From CAYRCJ01 sp964422785 (GTDB taxonomy: Bacteria > Patescibacteriota > Minisyncoccia > UBA11713 > 2-01-FULL-45-33), in the NCBI GenBank assembly GCA_964422785.1, contig CAYRCJ010000043.1:1-5062 (forward strand): 5,062 nt of DNA. The letters run 5' to 3'. This document shows positions 1 through 4,691 of this stretch, piece after piece (position 1 is the first letter of the stretch; each line of letters starts with the position of its first letter). The position numbers were made by a program, and so were the translations under genes. Under the pieces are notes generated by a model. It did not search any database and was not told the DNA's origin. It worked only from the letters and a program-made list of their open reading frames with translations.

Positions 1-520
1 TGTTTTCTGGCCCTTGGTTTGATATATAAATGGCACTTAGATGGATAGATTTATCCGATGCGGTTCGCTTATCAGCTCCCGCAAACTGCAAACCGCTTCC
101 AAGCTTCAAGCCTATGGCTGATTCCAGTTCCGGTTGTGACAGTTGAGTTGCCGGTCCGGTCATGGCAACGACAGCATCGGCAGTTGCCATCTTAATATCC
201 TCCAAATAATTTTTCGCGGACTGGCTATTTGAATTCAAACTTAAAACTTTCTGAAAACTGATTTTCGCGTCGGCAAATTTACCGGCATCAAACTGGCAAG
301 CGCCAAGCGCGTTCCATATTTGTTCCGCGCCTGAATTTGTTTTGAGATATTTTGTAGCTTCGTCTATAACTTTGGGGCAATTAACACCGATCAAACTATT
401 AAGCTCCTGCACTTTGTTGCTCAAAGCTACTTGATTTTTGGAATTTTGCGAATACCAAAAGAATAACAAAGCCAAAATAACAAAAAACAACACTAGTCCC
501 AATTTATACTTATTGCTCAT
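1..520 (-). CDS. Membrane-anchored TPR-repeat protein (partial, C-terminus cut by window edge)
   Basis: An open frame of 173 codons starts at the ATG complementary to 518-520 and runs off the left edge without a stop. Residues 7-23 form one hydrophobic helix after a short lysine-containing N-terminus, so the protein is probably anchored with its body outside the membrane. Residues about 65-98 (AEQIWNALGACQFDAGKFAD and onward) fit one tetratricopeptide repeat: W/LG near the start, the D-AGKF-A turn, then F-KVL-LN. TPRs are protein-interaction modules. After residue 110 the chain becomes rich in Ser, Ala and Gly, and a new strand-like segment (IHLSAIYIS) begins near 159, so a second domain probably lies past the edge. 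There is no Shine-Dalgarno sequence; the start is supported by a promoter whose -10 box ends 8 nt before the ATG. The function of the whole protein cannot be named from this part. Confidence 0.85.
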   Translation of the reverse strand, partial: MSNKYKLGLVLFFVILALLFFWYSQNSKNQVALSNKVQELNSLIGVNCPKVIDEATKYLKTNSGAEQIWNALGACQFDAGKFADAKISFQKVLSLNSNSQSAKNYLEDIKMATADAVVAMTGPATQLSQPELESAIGLKLGSGLQFAGADKRTASDKSIHLSAIYISNQGPEN

Positions 521-528
521 ACCATTTT

Positions 529-557
529 ATTATAAACTTAACTCTATTTTATGACAA
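529..557 (-). promoter_or_regulatory. Sigma70-type promoter of the TPR gene, apparently leaderless
   Basis: On the minus strand TTGTCA (552-557) and a perfect TATAAT (529-534) are separated by exactly 17 bp. Only 8 nt lie between the -10 box and the ATG at 520. Transcription should start within a base or two of the start codon, which agrees with the absence of a ribosome-binding site. It lies just downstream of the terminator at 590-620, so the TPR gene is its own unit. Confidence 0.8.
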
Positions 558-589
558 TCTATTTTATGCACATGTTTATTATGGTGTAT

Positions 590-620
590 AAAAAAACCGC
601 TCCGATGACTGTCGGAGCGG
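590..620 (-). terminator. Intrinsic terminator of the secreted beta-protein gene
   Basis: On the minus strand a perfect 9-bp GC-rich stem (arms 612-620 and 597-605, CCGCTCCGA pairing with TCGGAGCGG) closes a 6-nt loop and is followed directly by seven T (590-596). It lies 14 nt after the stop codon at 635-637. This is a textbook Rho-independent terminator. Confidence 0.93.
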
Positions 621-634
621 CGTATTTTAAAACT

Positions 635-1459
635 TTAGAACGTTGTTCCGGTAGAAAACACCGGATCTCCGTTGGCATTGAGGATAAATTCCAGTGTCAA
701 CCCGCCAACGGGCCTGCTTGCATCGCAATGTATTAGCCCTCCAGCCCAGTTTGCCGGGAGCGTAGGTATCATCTCGTCCACAAACTTGGCAATCTGCCCG
801 ACAGACGGAAGAATGAAGTTTGTCGATGCGAGTGGGGCTCCACTACCATTGTAGGCCGTGCAATTCACATTTACGCTCTCAAAACCAGGCGAATTGGCAA
901 TTGCGATTCCTGTTCTAAAAGTATTTTTATTCTTGTCGGTATATCTGTTTGCGTGAAAATTCAAGCTGACAGATGAAATTGCTGGCAATACCGCCGCTTG
1001 TCCGATAATACTGCCGGCAGGAGTGGTGAGCGTATACTCAACTTGAACACTCAAGCTATCCTTGCTGTCTGCTCTCTTTGGTATGATCAAAGCCGCGTGA
1101 CCAACAAGAGGAACCGAACTTTGATCCCATAAAATAACTTTGATGGAACCGTTGGGGATGATCACTCCCGGGTTAATTATGGCGATAAACCCTTCCGCGT
1201 CTTCGAATCCTTCGCGGATAATTCTGAAATGTACATCCCATCTGTCTCCAGCTTGATTCCAAACGTTGATAGTGAAAGAATCGATCGGTAACGCAGAGTT
1301 ACTGGTAATGGTAAAAGTTTCCGTGTACCCGCCGCCAATAGCAACTTGCGGAACACTGTAAGTGTTGAACTTATCCGAAAAACTCTTCCCCTGAACCTGG
1401 CCGAAAATCTCGAGCGATAAAACAAAAAATACAAGTAGGGAACTGGTTAATTTCTTCAC
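635..1459 (-). CDS. Secreted beta-rich two-module protein of unknown function
   Basis: The product has 274 residues and starts at GTG (1457-1459); a perfect AGGAGG 5 nt upstream fixes this start. Residues 1-24 are a Sec signal peptide (KK, a hydrophobic run, then Gly/Gln-rich cleavage candidates near 20-24). No lipobox cysteine is present, so it is not a lipoprotein, and no C-terminal anchor is seen. The mature chain is strand-rich with two similar-looking halves: 37-53 (VPQVAIGGGYTETFTI) and 181-272, which has FRTGIAIAN, a LPSVGQIAKFVDE segment and a late L-F---GDPVFSTGT ending. I recall this pattern (PQ-A-GGGY-T, then TGIAIAN, then GQ-AKF-DE) from extracellular proteins of Acidobacteria and other environmental bacteria, where no enzymatic role is known. 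Cys200 and Cys245 could form a disulfide. It has its own promoter and terminator, so it is monocistronic. Adhesion or a surface role is a guess. Confidence 0.9.
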   Translation of the reverse strand: MKKLTSSLLVFFVLSLEIFGQVQGKSFSDKFNTYSVPQVAIGGGYTETFTITSNSALPIDSFTINVWNQAGDRWDVHFRIIREGFEDAEGFIAIINPGVIIPNGSIKVILWDQSSVPLVGHAALIIPKRADSKDSLSVQVEYTLTTPAGSIIGQAAVLPAISSVSLNFHANRYTDKNKNTFRTGIAIANSPGFESVNVNCTAYNGSGAPLASTNFILPSVGQIAKFVDEMIPTLPANWAGGLIHCDASRPVGGLTLEFILNANGDPVFSTGTTF

Positions 1460-1464
1460 AAAAA

Positions 1465-1470
1465 CCTCCT
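1465..1470 (-). promoter_or_regulatory. Perfect AGGAGG ribosome-binding site deciding a GTG start
   Basis: AGGAGG on the minus strand is separated by five T from the GTG at 1457-1459. It decides the start of the secreted beta protein and shows that this organism uses canonical Shine-Dalgarno initiation for at least some genes. Confidence 0.9.
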
Positions 1471-1471
1471 T

Positions 1472-1494
1472 GCCCTGAGCGTAAGTCGAAGGGC
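1472..1494. repeat. Short imperfect palindrome (CCCTGAGC...GTCGAAGGG type) in the 5' leader
   Basis: The plus strand reads GCCCTGAGC-GTAA-GTCGAAGGGC. The ends GCCCT and AGGGC pair perfectly around a partly mismatched middle. From memory, the CCCTGAGC-n-GTCGAAGGG word recurs as an interspersed palindrome in many environmental bacterial genomes; copy number here cannot be seen. It sits in the leader of the secreted-protein mRNA, with its inner edge 1 nt from the ribosome-binding site. Confidence 0.55.
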
Positions 1495-1515
1495 TTAAAT
1501 TTTGAATCTATCGTA

Positions 1516-1544
1516 ACTATAGCAAAAAATCTTGCTAATGTCAA
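1516..1544 (-). promoter_or_regulatory. Strong sigma70-type promoter of the secreted beta-protein gene
   Basis: On the minus strand a perfect TTGACA (1539-1544) and TATAGT (1516-1521) are spaced by exactly 17 bp. The expected start is near 1509, giving a leader of about 50 nt that holds the palindrome at 1472-1494 and the AGGAGG site. The -35 box shares bases with the TGA stop codon (1541-1543) of the gene before it. The spacer holds an inverted repeat, TAGCAA/TTGCTA (1520-1537). Confidence 0.82.
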
Positions 1545-2731
1545 GGCTTCAAACTCGACGCTCCGGGAGCGTCGATCGGATCATACGCGGACCTCGTGTA
1601 TTTATTCGCCGCATCCCAGGCCATCCAGCTACTCAAGCCGGCGTCGTATACGGCTTTTTTCTCCGCTCTAATTTTTATAGAATCATAAATCGCTCCTAAA
1701 TTAAAATCTTGAAGCCAGGGCCTTAGCTTTGTGGGCGTTGAACTGGCGGCTTTCAATCTTTCTACCGCTGAATCCATTGAAAGTTTTATAATTTCATAAG
1801 GATGCGCGGCCGGATTTTTAAAACCGTCAAAAGTCGGCGGATAATGCGATGGGTAGACCATCGGGGAAATATAATCAAAGTACGGTTCAATGCCTTCAAG
1901 CACTTGTCCGATATTAAGATCGTCTTTATTGGTGGTGACCATCCCAAAAACGTCCGCCGACATCGGCACTCCCGTACTTTTAAGTTCGCCTTGCAGATAC
2001 GCAAAAAATTTATTTAACACGGTTTCTTTGTGAGTTAACCCCTGTATTCCAGATACAGGAAAGGTAATATCCCGCATATCGCCGTCGGAAGGAAAACGAA
2101 TATAGTCAAAGTTTAACTCATCAAAGCCAACTTTTTCCGATGCCTTGGCGATACGCACCACGTAATCCCAATATTCTTTGGCGGCCGGGTCCATATAAGA
2201 TAATCCCTTCTTGTCTTTCCAGAGTGCGCCATTTTTTCTCTGCACTGCCATACTCAGATTTTTTTTGGAAAAAAATGGATCTTGGAAAACGGTGATGCGG
2301 CCGATAGTATAGATGCCGGCGTCGTGCAGAGCGCTAATAAATTCCTTCATATCGGGCACTCTGTTTTCTTCCGATCCTATTTTTTTTATAAATTCATCGC
2401 CGGTGTCAAAAGAAACTCGTCCGCTGTAGTCTTTAACGTCTATTACAACGCTGTTAATTTCAGAGGATTTAATAAAATCTATTAGGCCGGATCTCCATTT
2501 TTTTGTCCCTGCCACCCAACTGGTCATATAAATAGCCTTGACAGGATCCGGCGTTTTTAAATGAAGCGGTTTTGGAGGAGGAAGTGAAGGTTCAACAACG
2601 CTGGCTTCTTTTTTGATTGAGCCTTTGTTATCGGCCAAGCTGAAAAAGTAGCGCGAAAACAAAAAAACCGCGGCTATAAATAACGCGAAAAAGATGGTCC
2701 TTCTGTTAAAAAAAATATTCTTCAGCTTCAT
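1541..2731 (-). CDS. Membrane-anchored putative glycoside hydrolase, DUF4015 family
   Basis: The product has 396 residues. Residues 12-31 form a membrane helix after a basic KLKN...RR start, followed by a Pro-rich linker (47-63) and a TIM-barrel-like domain (about 64-380) facing outward. Motifs typical of DUF4015 (Pfam PF13200, putative glycosyl hydrolases) are all visible in order: KAIYMTSWVAG (65-75), VVIDVKDYSG (95-104), IYTIGRITVFQDP (140-152), FDELNFDYIRFPSDG (203-217), SADVFGM (258-264), YFDYISPMVYPSHY (284-297), RPWLQDF (337-343) and SSWMAWDAANKYT (367-379). The acids in VIDVKD and in the DELNFDYIRFP strand are the likely active-site candidates. The substrate is unknown; a cell-envelope or extracellular polysaccharide is inferred from the anchor. 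The start overlaps the previous gene by 26 nt and has AGAGGA 10 nt upstream, which suggests translational coupling with the oxidoreductase. Confidence 0.92.
   Translation of the reverse strand: MKLKNIFFNRRTIFFALFIAAVFLFSRYFFSLADNKGSIKKEASVVEPSLPPPKPLHLKTPDPVKAIYMTSWVAGTKKWRSGLIDFIKSSEINSVVIDVKDYSGRVSFDTGDEFIKKIGSEENRVPDMKEFISALHDAGIYTIGRITVFQDPFFSKKNLSMAVQRKNGALWKDKKGLSYMDPAAKEYWDYVVRIAKASEKVGFDELNFDYIRFPSDGDMRDITFPVSGIQGLTHKETVLNKFFAYLQGELKSTGVPMSADVFGMVTTNKDDLNIGQVLEGIEPYFDYISPMVYPSHYPPTFDGFKNPAAHPYEIIKLSMDSAVERLKAASSTPTKLRPWLQDFNLGAIYDSIKIRAEKKAVYDAGLSSWMAWDAANKYTRSAYDPIDAPGASSLKP
1555..1575 (-). other. Perfect 10-bp hairpin in the last codons of the DUF4015 gene
   Basis: TCGACGCTCC and GGAGCGTCGA flank a single central base, a near-perfect palindrome covering the codons for IDAPGAS close to the C-terminus. 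It is GC-rich and lies about 12 nt before the stop codon, but no T-run follows, so it is not a standard intrinsic terminator. It may slow polymerase or protect the mRNA 3' end. No other termination signal is visible between this gene and the next promoter. Confidence 0.5.
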
Positions 2732-3821
2732 TTTTTGTGTTTCCTCTCTCTATCATAGCTGAAATAGTATTTTTGTCATTAAACCTATTTATTAAGACAG
2801 CTCCTTTGATTTTTTTATCTTTTATAAATATCCTGATGAGATCATTTTTTTCTGATTTTTCCAGAACCTCGTCGGACTCATCGATGTCCCCGATAAACCC
2901 GATATTGAACCCGAAATTTACAATGTTGTAAGAGGTGACAAATTTAAATGTAGAATTTTCGCCCGCCATATTGGACGCCGCGAATTTTCCTTGTAAAAAG
3001 GAATTTGTCCAATTGCCGGCGATCCTATGCCTGTCCGATATCAAATCATGAAACTCGGCTATATCCCCCGCCGCATAAACATCCGGTTCATTGGTTCTTA
3101 AAAACTGGTCTGTTAATATCCCGGTCTTAACACTGAGCGGCTCAAAGATTTTCAGATTCCGCTCAAGGCCAATGCCAATTCCGAGAAGATCATGGTTCTC
3201 CGGAACAGCTGATGTGTTTTTATAAATAGAAATACTGTGCTTTTTAAAATTTTCTTCAAGCAAAAGCGACCCCGATTTACCAAACTTGGACTCAGAAAAA
3301 TACTCCCCCCTCAAAAATAGACTTGTTCCAAAGCCGTTCAAAACAAAAGTTTCCAGAAATTCCATCGCGATAAACCCCTCACCTATGACATTGGCCCCTT
3401 TTCCAGCCGAGTTTTTAAGGGCTTCTTTTATGGCATCCGCGTCTTCGATAGTATGCATTCTTAGGCCTTTTATCTGATCTTGATTTTTGGGTTCACCTCC
3501 TGAGGCAATAAGTAATTTTTTATAACCAAATTCTCCGGAATTCGCGGTCACTTTATGGTCTTTAAAATTAAAACCATTTGCCTTTGTAGAGAGATAAAAA
3601 TCTATATTTAATCCGGCATAATTTTCCGGCTTACGCAAAAAAATCTTATCGCGCGATATCTTGTTTTTAAGATAGTGCGGAATCAGCACTTTGGAGTAAA
3701 GCGGGTGCGGCCCGGACTCTAAAATGGCAATTTTAGAATTCTGATCCTTTTGGCGCAAAGTCTCGGCGGCTGTTGTACCGGCAATTCCCCCGCCGATTAT
3801 TAAATAGTCGTAAAAATTCAT
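2706..3821 (-). CDS. FAD-dependent NAD(P)H oxidoreductase (pyridine nucleotide-disulfide oxidoreductase fold, no redox disulfide)
   Basis: The product has 371 residues from the ATG at 3819-3821. This start puts the FAD Rossmann motif GGGIAG at residues 10-15, as usual for the family; an in-frame GTG at 3860 would add 13 atypical residues. Glu35 ends the second strand (KIAILESG) and should bind the FAD ribose. LLIASGGEP (103-111) and YAAGD (249-253) are the other two FAD motifs. GEGFIA (147-152) is the NAD(P)-binding turn, with Ala in place of the third Gly. There is no CxxxxC, so it is not a disulfide reductase; the layout resembles rubredoxin/ferredoxin reductases and NirB-type N-terminal domains. 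It probably moves electrons from NAD(P)H to an unknown acceptor in the cytoplasm. Between about 203 and 214 the NAD subdomain looks some 20-30 residues shorter than usual. A perfect Shine-Dalgarno sequence is lacking, and the leader is the 3828-3944 inverted repeat. Confidence 0.88.
   Translation of the reverse strand: MNFYDYLIIGGGIAGTTAAETLRQKDQNSKIAILESGPHPLYSKVLIPHYLKNKISRDKIFLRKPENYAGLNIDFYLSTKANGFNFKDHKVTANSGEFGYKKLLIASGGEPKNQDQIKGLRMHTIEDADAIKEALKNSAGKGANVIGEGFIAMEFLETFVLNGFGTSLFLRGEYFSESKFGKSGSLLLEENFKKHSISIYKNTSAVPENHDLLGIGIGLERNLKIFEPLSVKTGILTDQFLRTNEPDVYAAGDIAEFHDLISDRHRIAGNWTNSFLQGKFAASNMAGENSTFKFVTSYNIVNFGFNIGFIGDIDESDEVLEKSEKNDLIRIFIKDKKIKGAVLINRFNDKNTISAMIERGNTKNEAEEYFF
2742..2747 (-). 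promoter_or_regulatory. Ribosome-binding site of the DUF4015 gene inside the oxidoreductase gene
   Basis: AGAGGA lies 10 nt upstream of the ATG at 2729-2731, inside the last codons of the oxidoreductase. Ribosomes finishing the oxidoreductase at 2706 pass over this site, so coupled re-initiation is plausible. The spacing is a little long. Confidence 0.5.
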
Positions 3822-3827
3822 GAAATA

Positions 3828-3944
3828 AATTAAAATAAAAAATAAGTCCTTGCTTACCACGAATATTTTTCTGCTGAAAAATTTCTCTGCTCGCCCCGAC
3901 CGGGCTGCACAAGGGTTCGCAAGGCCTTATTTTTTATTTTAATT
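3828..3944. repeat. 117-bp element with 26-bp nearly perfect inverted-repeat ends
   Basis: The left arm (3828-3853) and right arm (3919-3944) are reverse complements at 25 of 26 positions; the one difference is T3847. One further A-T pair lies outside (3827/3945). The arms are AT-rich on the outer side and end in CCTTGC/GCAAGG inside. The 65-nt centre holds two smaller hairpins: ATTTTTC-TGCT-GAAAAAT (3865-3882) and GCCC-n5-GGGC (3893-3905). The element fills the whole gap between two genes: the stop codon of the 53-residue protein (3934-3936) is inside the right arm, and the oxidoreductase ATG begins 6 nt beyond the left arm. There is no open frame for a transposase. It could be a MITE- or REP-like repeat or a structured leader RNA. 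Confidence 0.85.
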
Positions 3945-4095
3945 TTTGCTCAGAAATGAACCAAAAAGTCAAAAAGGCGATAAGCCCGCCCGATAAAAAC
4001 ATCCCGGCCTTGTACATAAATAGAGTGAATCCCAAGAATGGTAAAATAGCCACAAATATCCCGAGTATTATAGAAGCCCAAAGTTTCCAGAACAT
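3934..4095 (-). CDS. Small two-helix membrane protein, 53 residues
   Basis: ATG at 4093-4095 opens a 53-codon frame ending in TAA at 3934-3936. The sequence begins MFWKLWASIILGIFVAILPF and ends WFISEQKLK. Two hydrophobic helices (about 7-26 and 30-47) are joined by a short turn with a Lys (MYKAGM), which predicts a hairpin in the membrane with a charged C-terminus. The LWA..LGI.VAILPFLGF pattern resembles short uncharacterised membrane proteins that I recall from Patescibacteria genomes. No Shine-Dalgarno sequence is present; a promoter (TTGCGA-17-TATATT) ends 9 nt before the ATG, consistent with a leaderless message. The last codons and stop lie in the right arm of the 3828-3944 inverted repeat, so the repeat may have set the present C-terminus. 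Function unknown. It is probably the first gene of a unit with the oxidoreductase and DUF4015 genes. Confidence 0.7.
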   Translation of the reverse strand: MFWKLWASIILGIFVAILPFLGFTLFMYKAGMFLSGGLIAFLTFWFISEQKLK

Positions 4096-4104
4096 AATAA
4101 GACA

Positions 4105-4133
4105 AATATAACAAACCGAGCACCATATCGCAA
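4105..4133 (-). promoter_or_regulatory. Putative promoter of the small membrane protein gene
   Basis: On the minus strand TTGCGA (4128-4133) and TATATT (4105-4110) are spaced by 17 bp, matching consensus at 4/6 and 5/6 positions. The ATG follows 9 nt after the -10 box. The -35 box is the centre of the terminator hairpin of the RRM gene, so chance similarity cannot be excluded. Confidence 0.45.
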
Positions 4134-4150
4134 TGCGATATGGTGCTCGG
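4111..4150 (-). terminator. Intrinsic terminator of the RRM gene with a 17-bp perfect stem
   Basis: Arms 4134-4150 and 4116-4132 are perfect reverse complements (17 bp, one central base), with an extra A-T pair outside. On the minus strand the stem is followed by TTTGTTATATTT, a T-rich but interrupted tail. It lies 22 nt after the RRM stop codon at 4173-4175. The stem is unusually long for a terminator, and its plus-strand side (TGTTTAG) is a poor tail, so it should act mainly on the minus strand. Confidence 0.85.
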
Positions 4151-4172
4151 TGTTTAGTGAAGTCTGACTATA

Positions 4173-4472
4173 TTAGAATCGCCTTCCGCCGAATCCCCCT
4201 CCATCTCTTCGCGGAGGGCGTTCAGTCATGGGGCGAGCTTCGTTTACAGTGATTTTCCTTCCGTCCACTTCTTTGCCATTGAACATTTCAATAGCTTTCT
4301 CCGCTTCATCATCAGACGACATCTCGACGAATCCAAATCCTTTGGATCTGCCGGACATTCTGTCCATAATGACGTTGGCGGTAGAAACTGTGCCGGCTTC
4401 GGAAAAAATTTCCTTCAGCCTGGCATCGTTAGTGTCGTAAGAAAGACTTCCTACGTAAAGCCGTTTGGCCAT
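4173..4472 (-). CDS. RRM-type single-domain RNA-binding protein
   Basis: The product has 99 residues and begins at ATG 4470-4472. One RNA recognition motif fills residues 3-80: RNP-2 is LYVGSL (5-10), with Ser where Asn is usual, and RNP-1 is KGFGFVEM (44-51), carrying the two aromatic residues that stack on RNA bases. The tail (82-99) is rich in Arg, Pro and Gly (RPPRRDGGGFGGRRF), like the Gly-rich tails of bacterial and plant RRM proteins. Such proteins, best studied as cyanobacterial Rbp proteins, bind single-stranded RNA and are often induced by cold; that role is inferred here. The gene has its own promoter, a leader of about 80 nt and a strong terminator, so it is monocistronic. No Shine-Dalgarno sequence precedes the ATG; the last 25 leader bases are A/U-rich. 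The leader holds repeats matching codons 4-9, which hints at autoregulation. Confidence 0.95.
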   Translation of the reverse strand: MAKRLYVGSLSYDTNDARLKEIFSEAGTVSTANVIMDRMSGRSKGFGFVEMSSDDEAEKAIEMFNGKEVDGRKITVNEARPMTERPPRRDGGGFGGRRF

Positions 4473-4526
4473 GTTAAATTATTTTACTTAATAACTACCC
4501 CTTCCAGGGTAAAGCTTCGTAGGAAG
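4447..4526 (-). promoter_or_regulatory. Leader and start-codon region of the RRM gene with direct and inverted copies of its own early codons
   Basis: In mRNA sense, codons 4-9 contain GCTTTACGTAGGAAG (4447-4461). The leader holds GCTTTACCCTGGAAG (4501-4515), identical at 12 of 15 positions. Directly beside it is CTTCCTACG (4518-4526), which is the exact complement of CGTAGGAAG in the coding region (4447-4455). Pairing of these nine bases would enclose the start codon in a loop of about 60 nt. Regulation is inferred from the sequence only. Confidence 0.5.
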
Positions 4527-4527
4527 A

Positions 4528-4543
4528 CCAACCTACCAACCTA
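4528..4543. repeat. Two tandem 8-bp repeats in the RRM leader
   Basis: CCAACCTA occurs twice in direct succession on the plus strand (TAGGTTGG twice in the mRNA). The repeats sit between the promoter and the CTTCCTACG element. The GTAGG and CCTAC words here can pair in several alternative ways, so the leader may switch structures. Confidence 0.6.
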
Positions 4544-4560
4544 CTACCACAATGCCACTA

Positions 4561-4588
4561 AGTATACTCCTTCTACAGAATAAGTCAA
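4561..4588 (-). promoter_or_regulatory. Sigma70-type promoter of the RRM gene
   Basis: On the minus strand TTGACT (4583-4588) and TATACT (4561-4566) are spaced by 16 bp, each matching consensus at 5/6 positions. The expected start near 4554 gives a leader of about 80 nt before the ATG at 4472. Confidence 0.72.
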
Positions 4589-4691
4589 GCCCCCTCCGAT
4601 ACATCCTCATTTTCTGTCAATCTTGCGCTAAATAGCTGAAATGCGAAAATTAATACCGGATTTGAAAATAAACCCGGAAAGTGAGAACAAA

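Noticed and set aside
551..736. Plus-strand open frame across the terminator
   Set aside because: It crosses the promoter, the terminator hairpin and the 3' end of the secreted-protein gene, and its sequence has no recognisable domain.
1177..1434. Minus-strand open frame inside the secreted-protein gene
   Set aside because: It is an Arg/Ser-rich out-of-frame shadow of a gene that has a signal peptide, a perfect ribosome-binding site, a promoter and a terminator.
3822..3860. Longer oxidoreductase start at the GTG near 3860, adding 13 residues
   Set aside because: The added residues are hydrophobic and unlike the family N-terminus, no ribosome-binding site precedes the GTG, and they are encoded in the left arm of the inverted repeat. 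The ATG at 3821 places the FAD motif where it is expected.
3828..3944. Insertion sequence or integron attC site
   Set aside because: No transposase frame is present, and conserved attC core sites are not evident; it is reported only as an inverted-repeat element.
4528..4543. CRISPR-like repeat
   Set aside because: Only two 8-bp units without spacers; no array structure or cas gene in the window.
4615..4620. Perfect TTGACA on the minus strand as the RRM -35 box
   Set aside because: No acceptable -10 box lies 15-19 bp downstream; the TTGACT/TATACT pair further on fits better.
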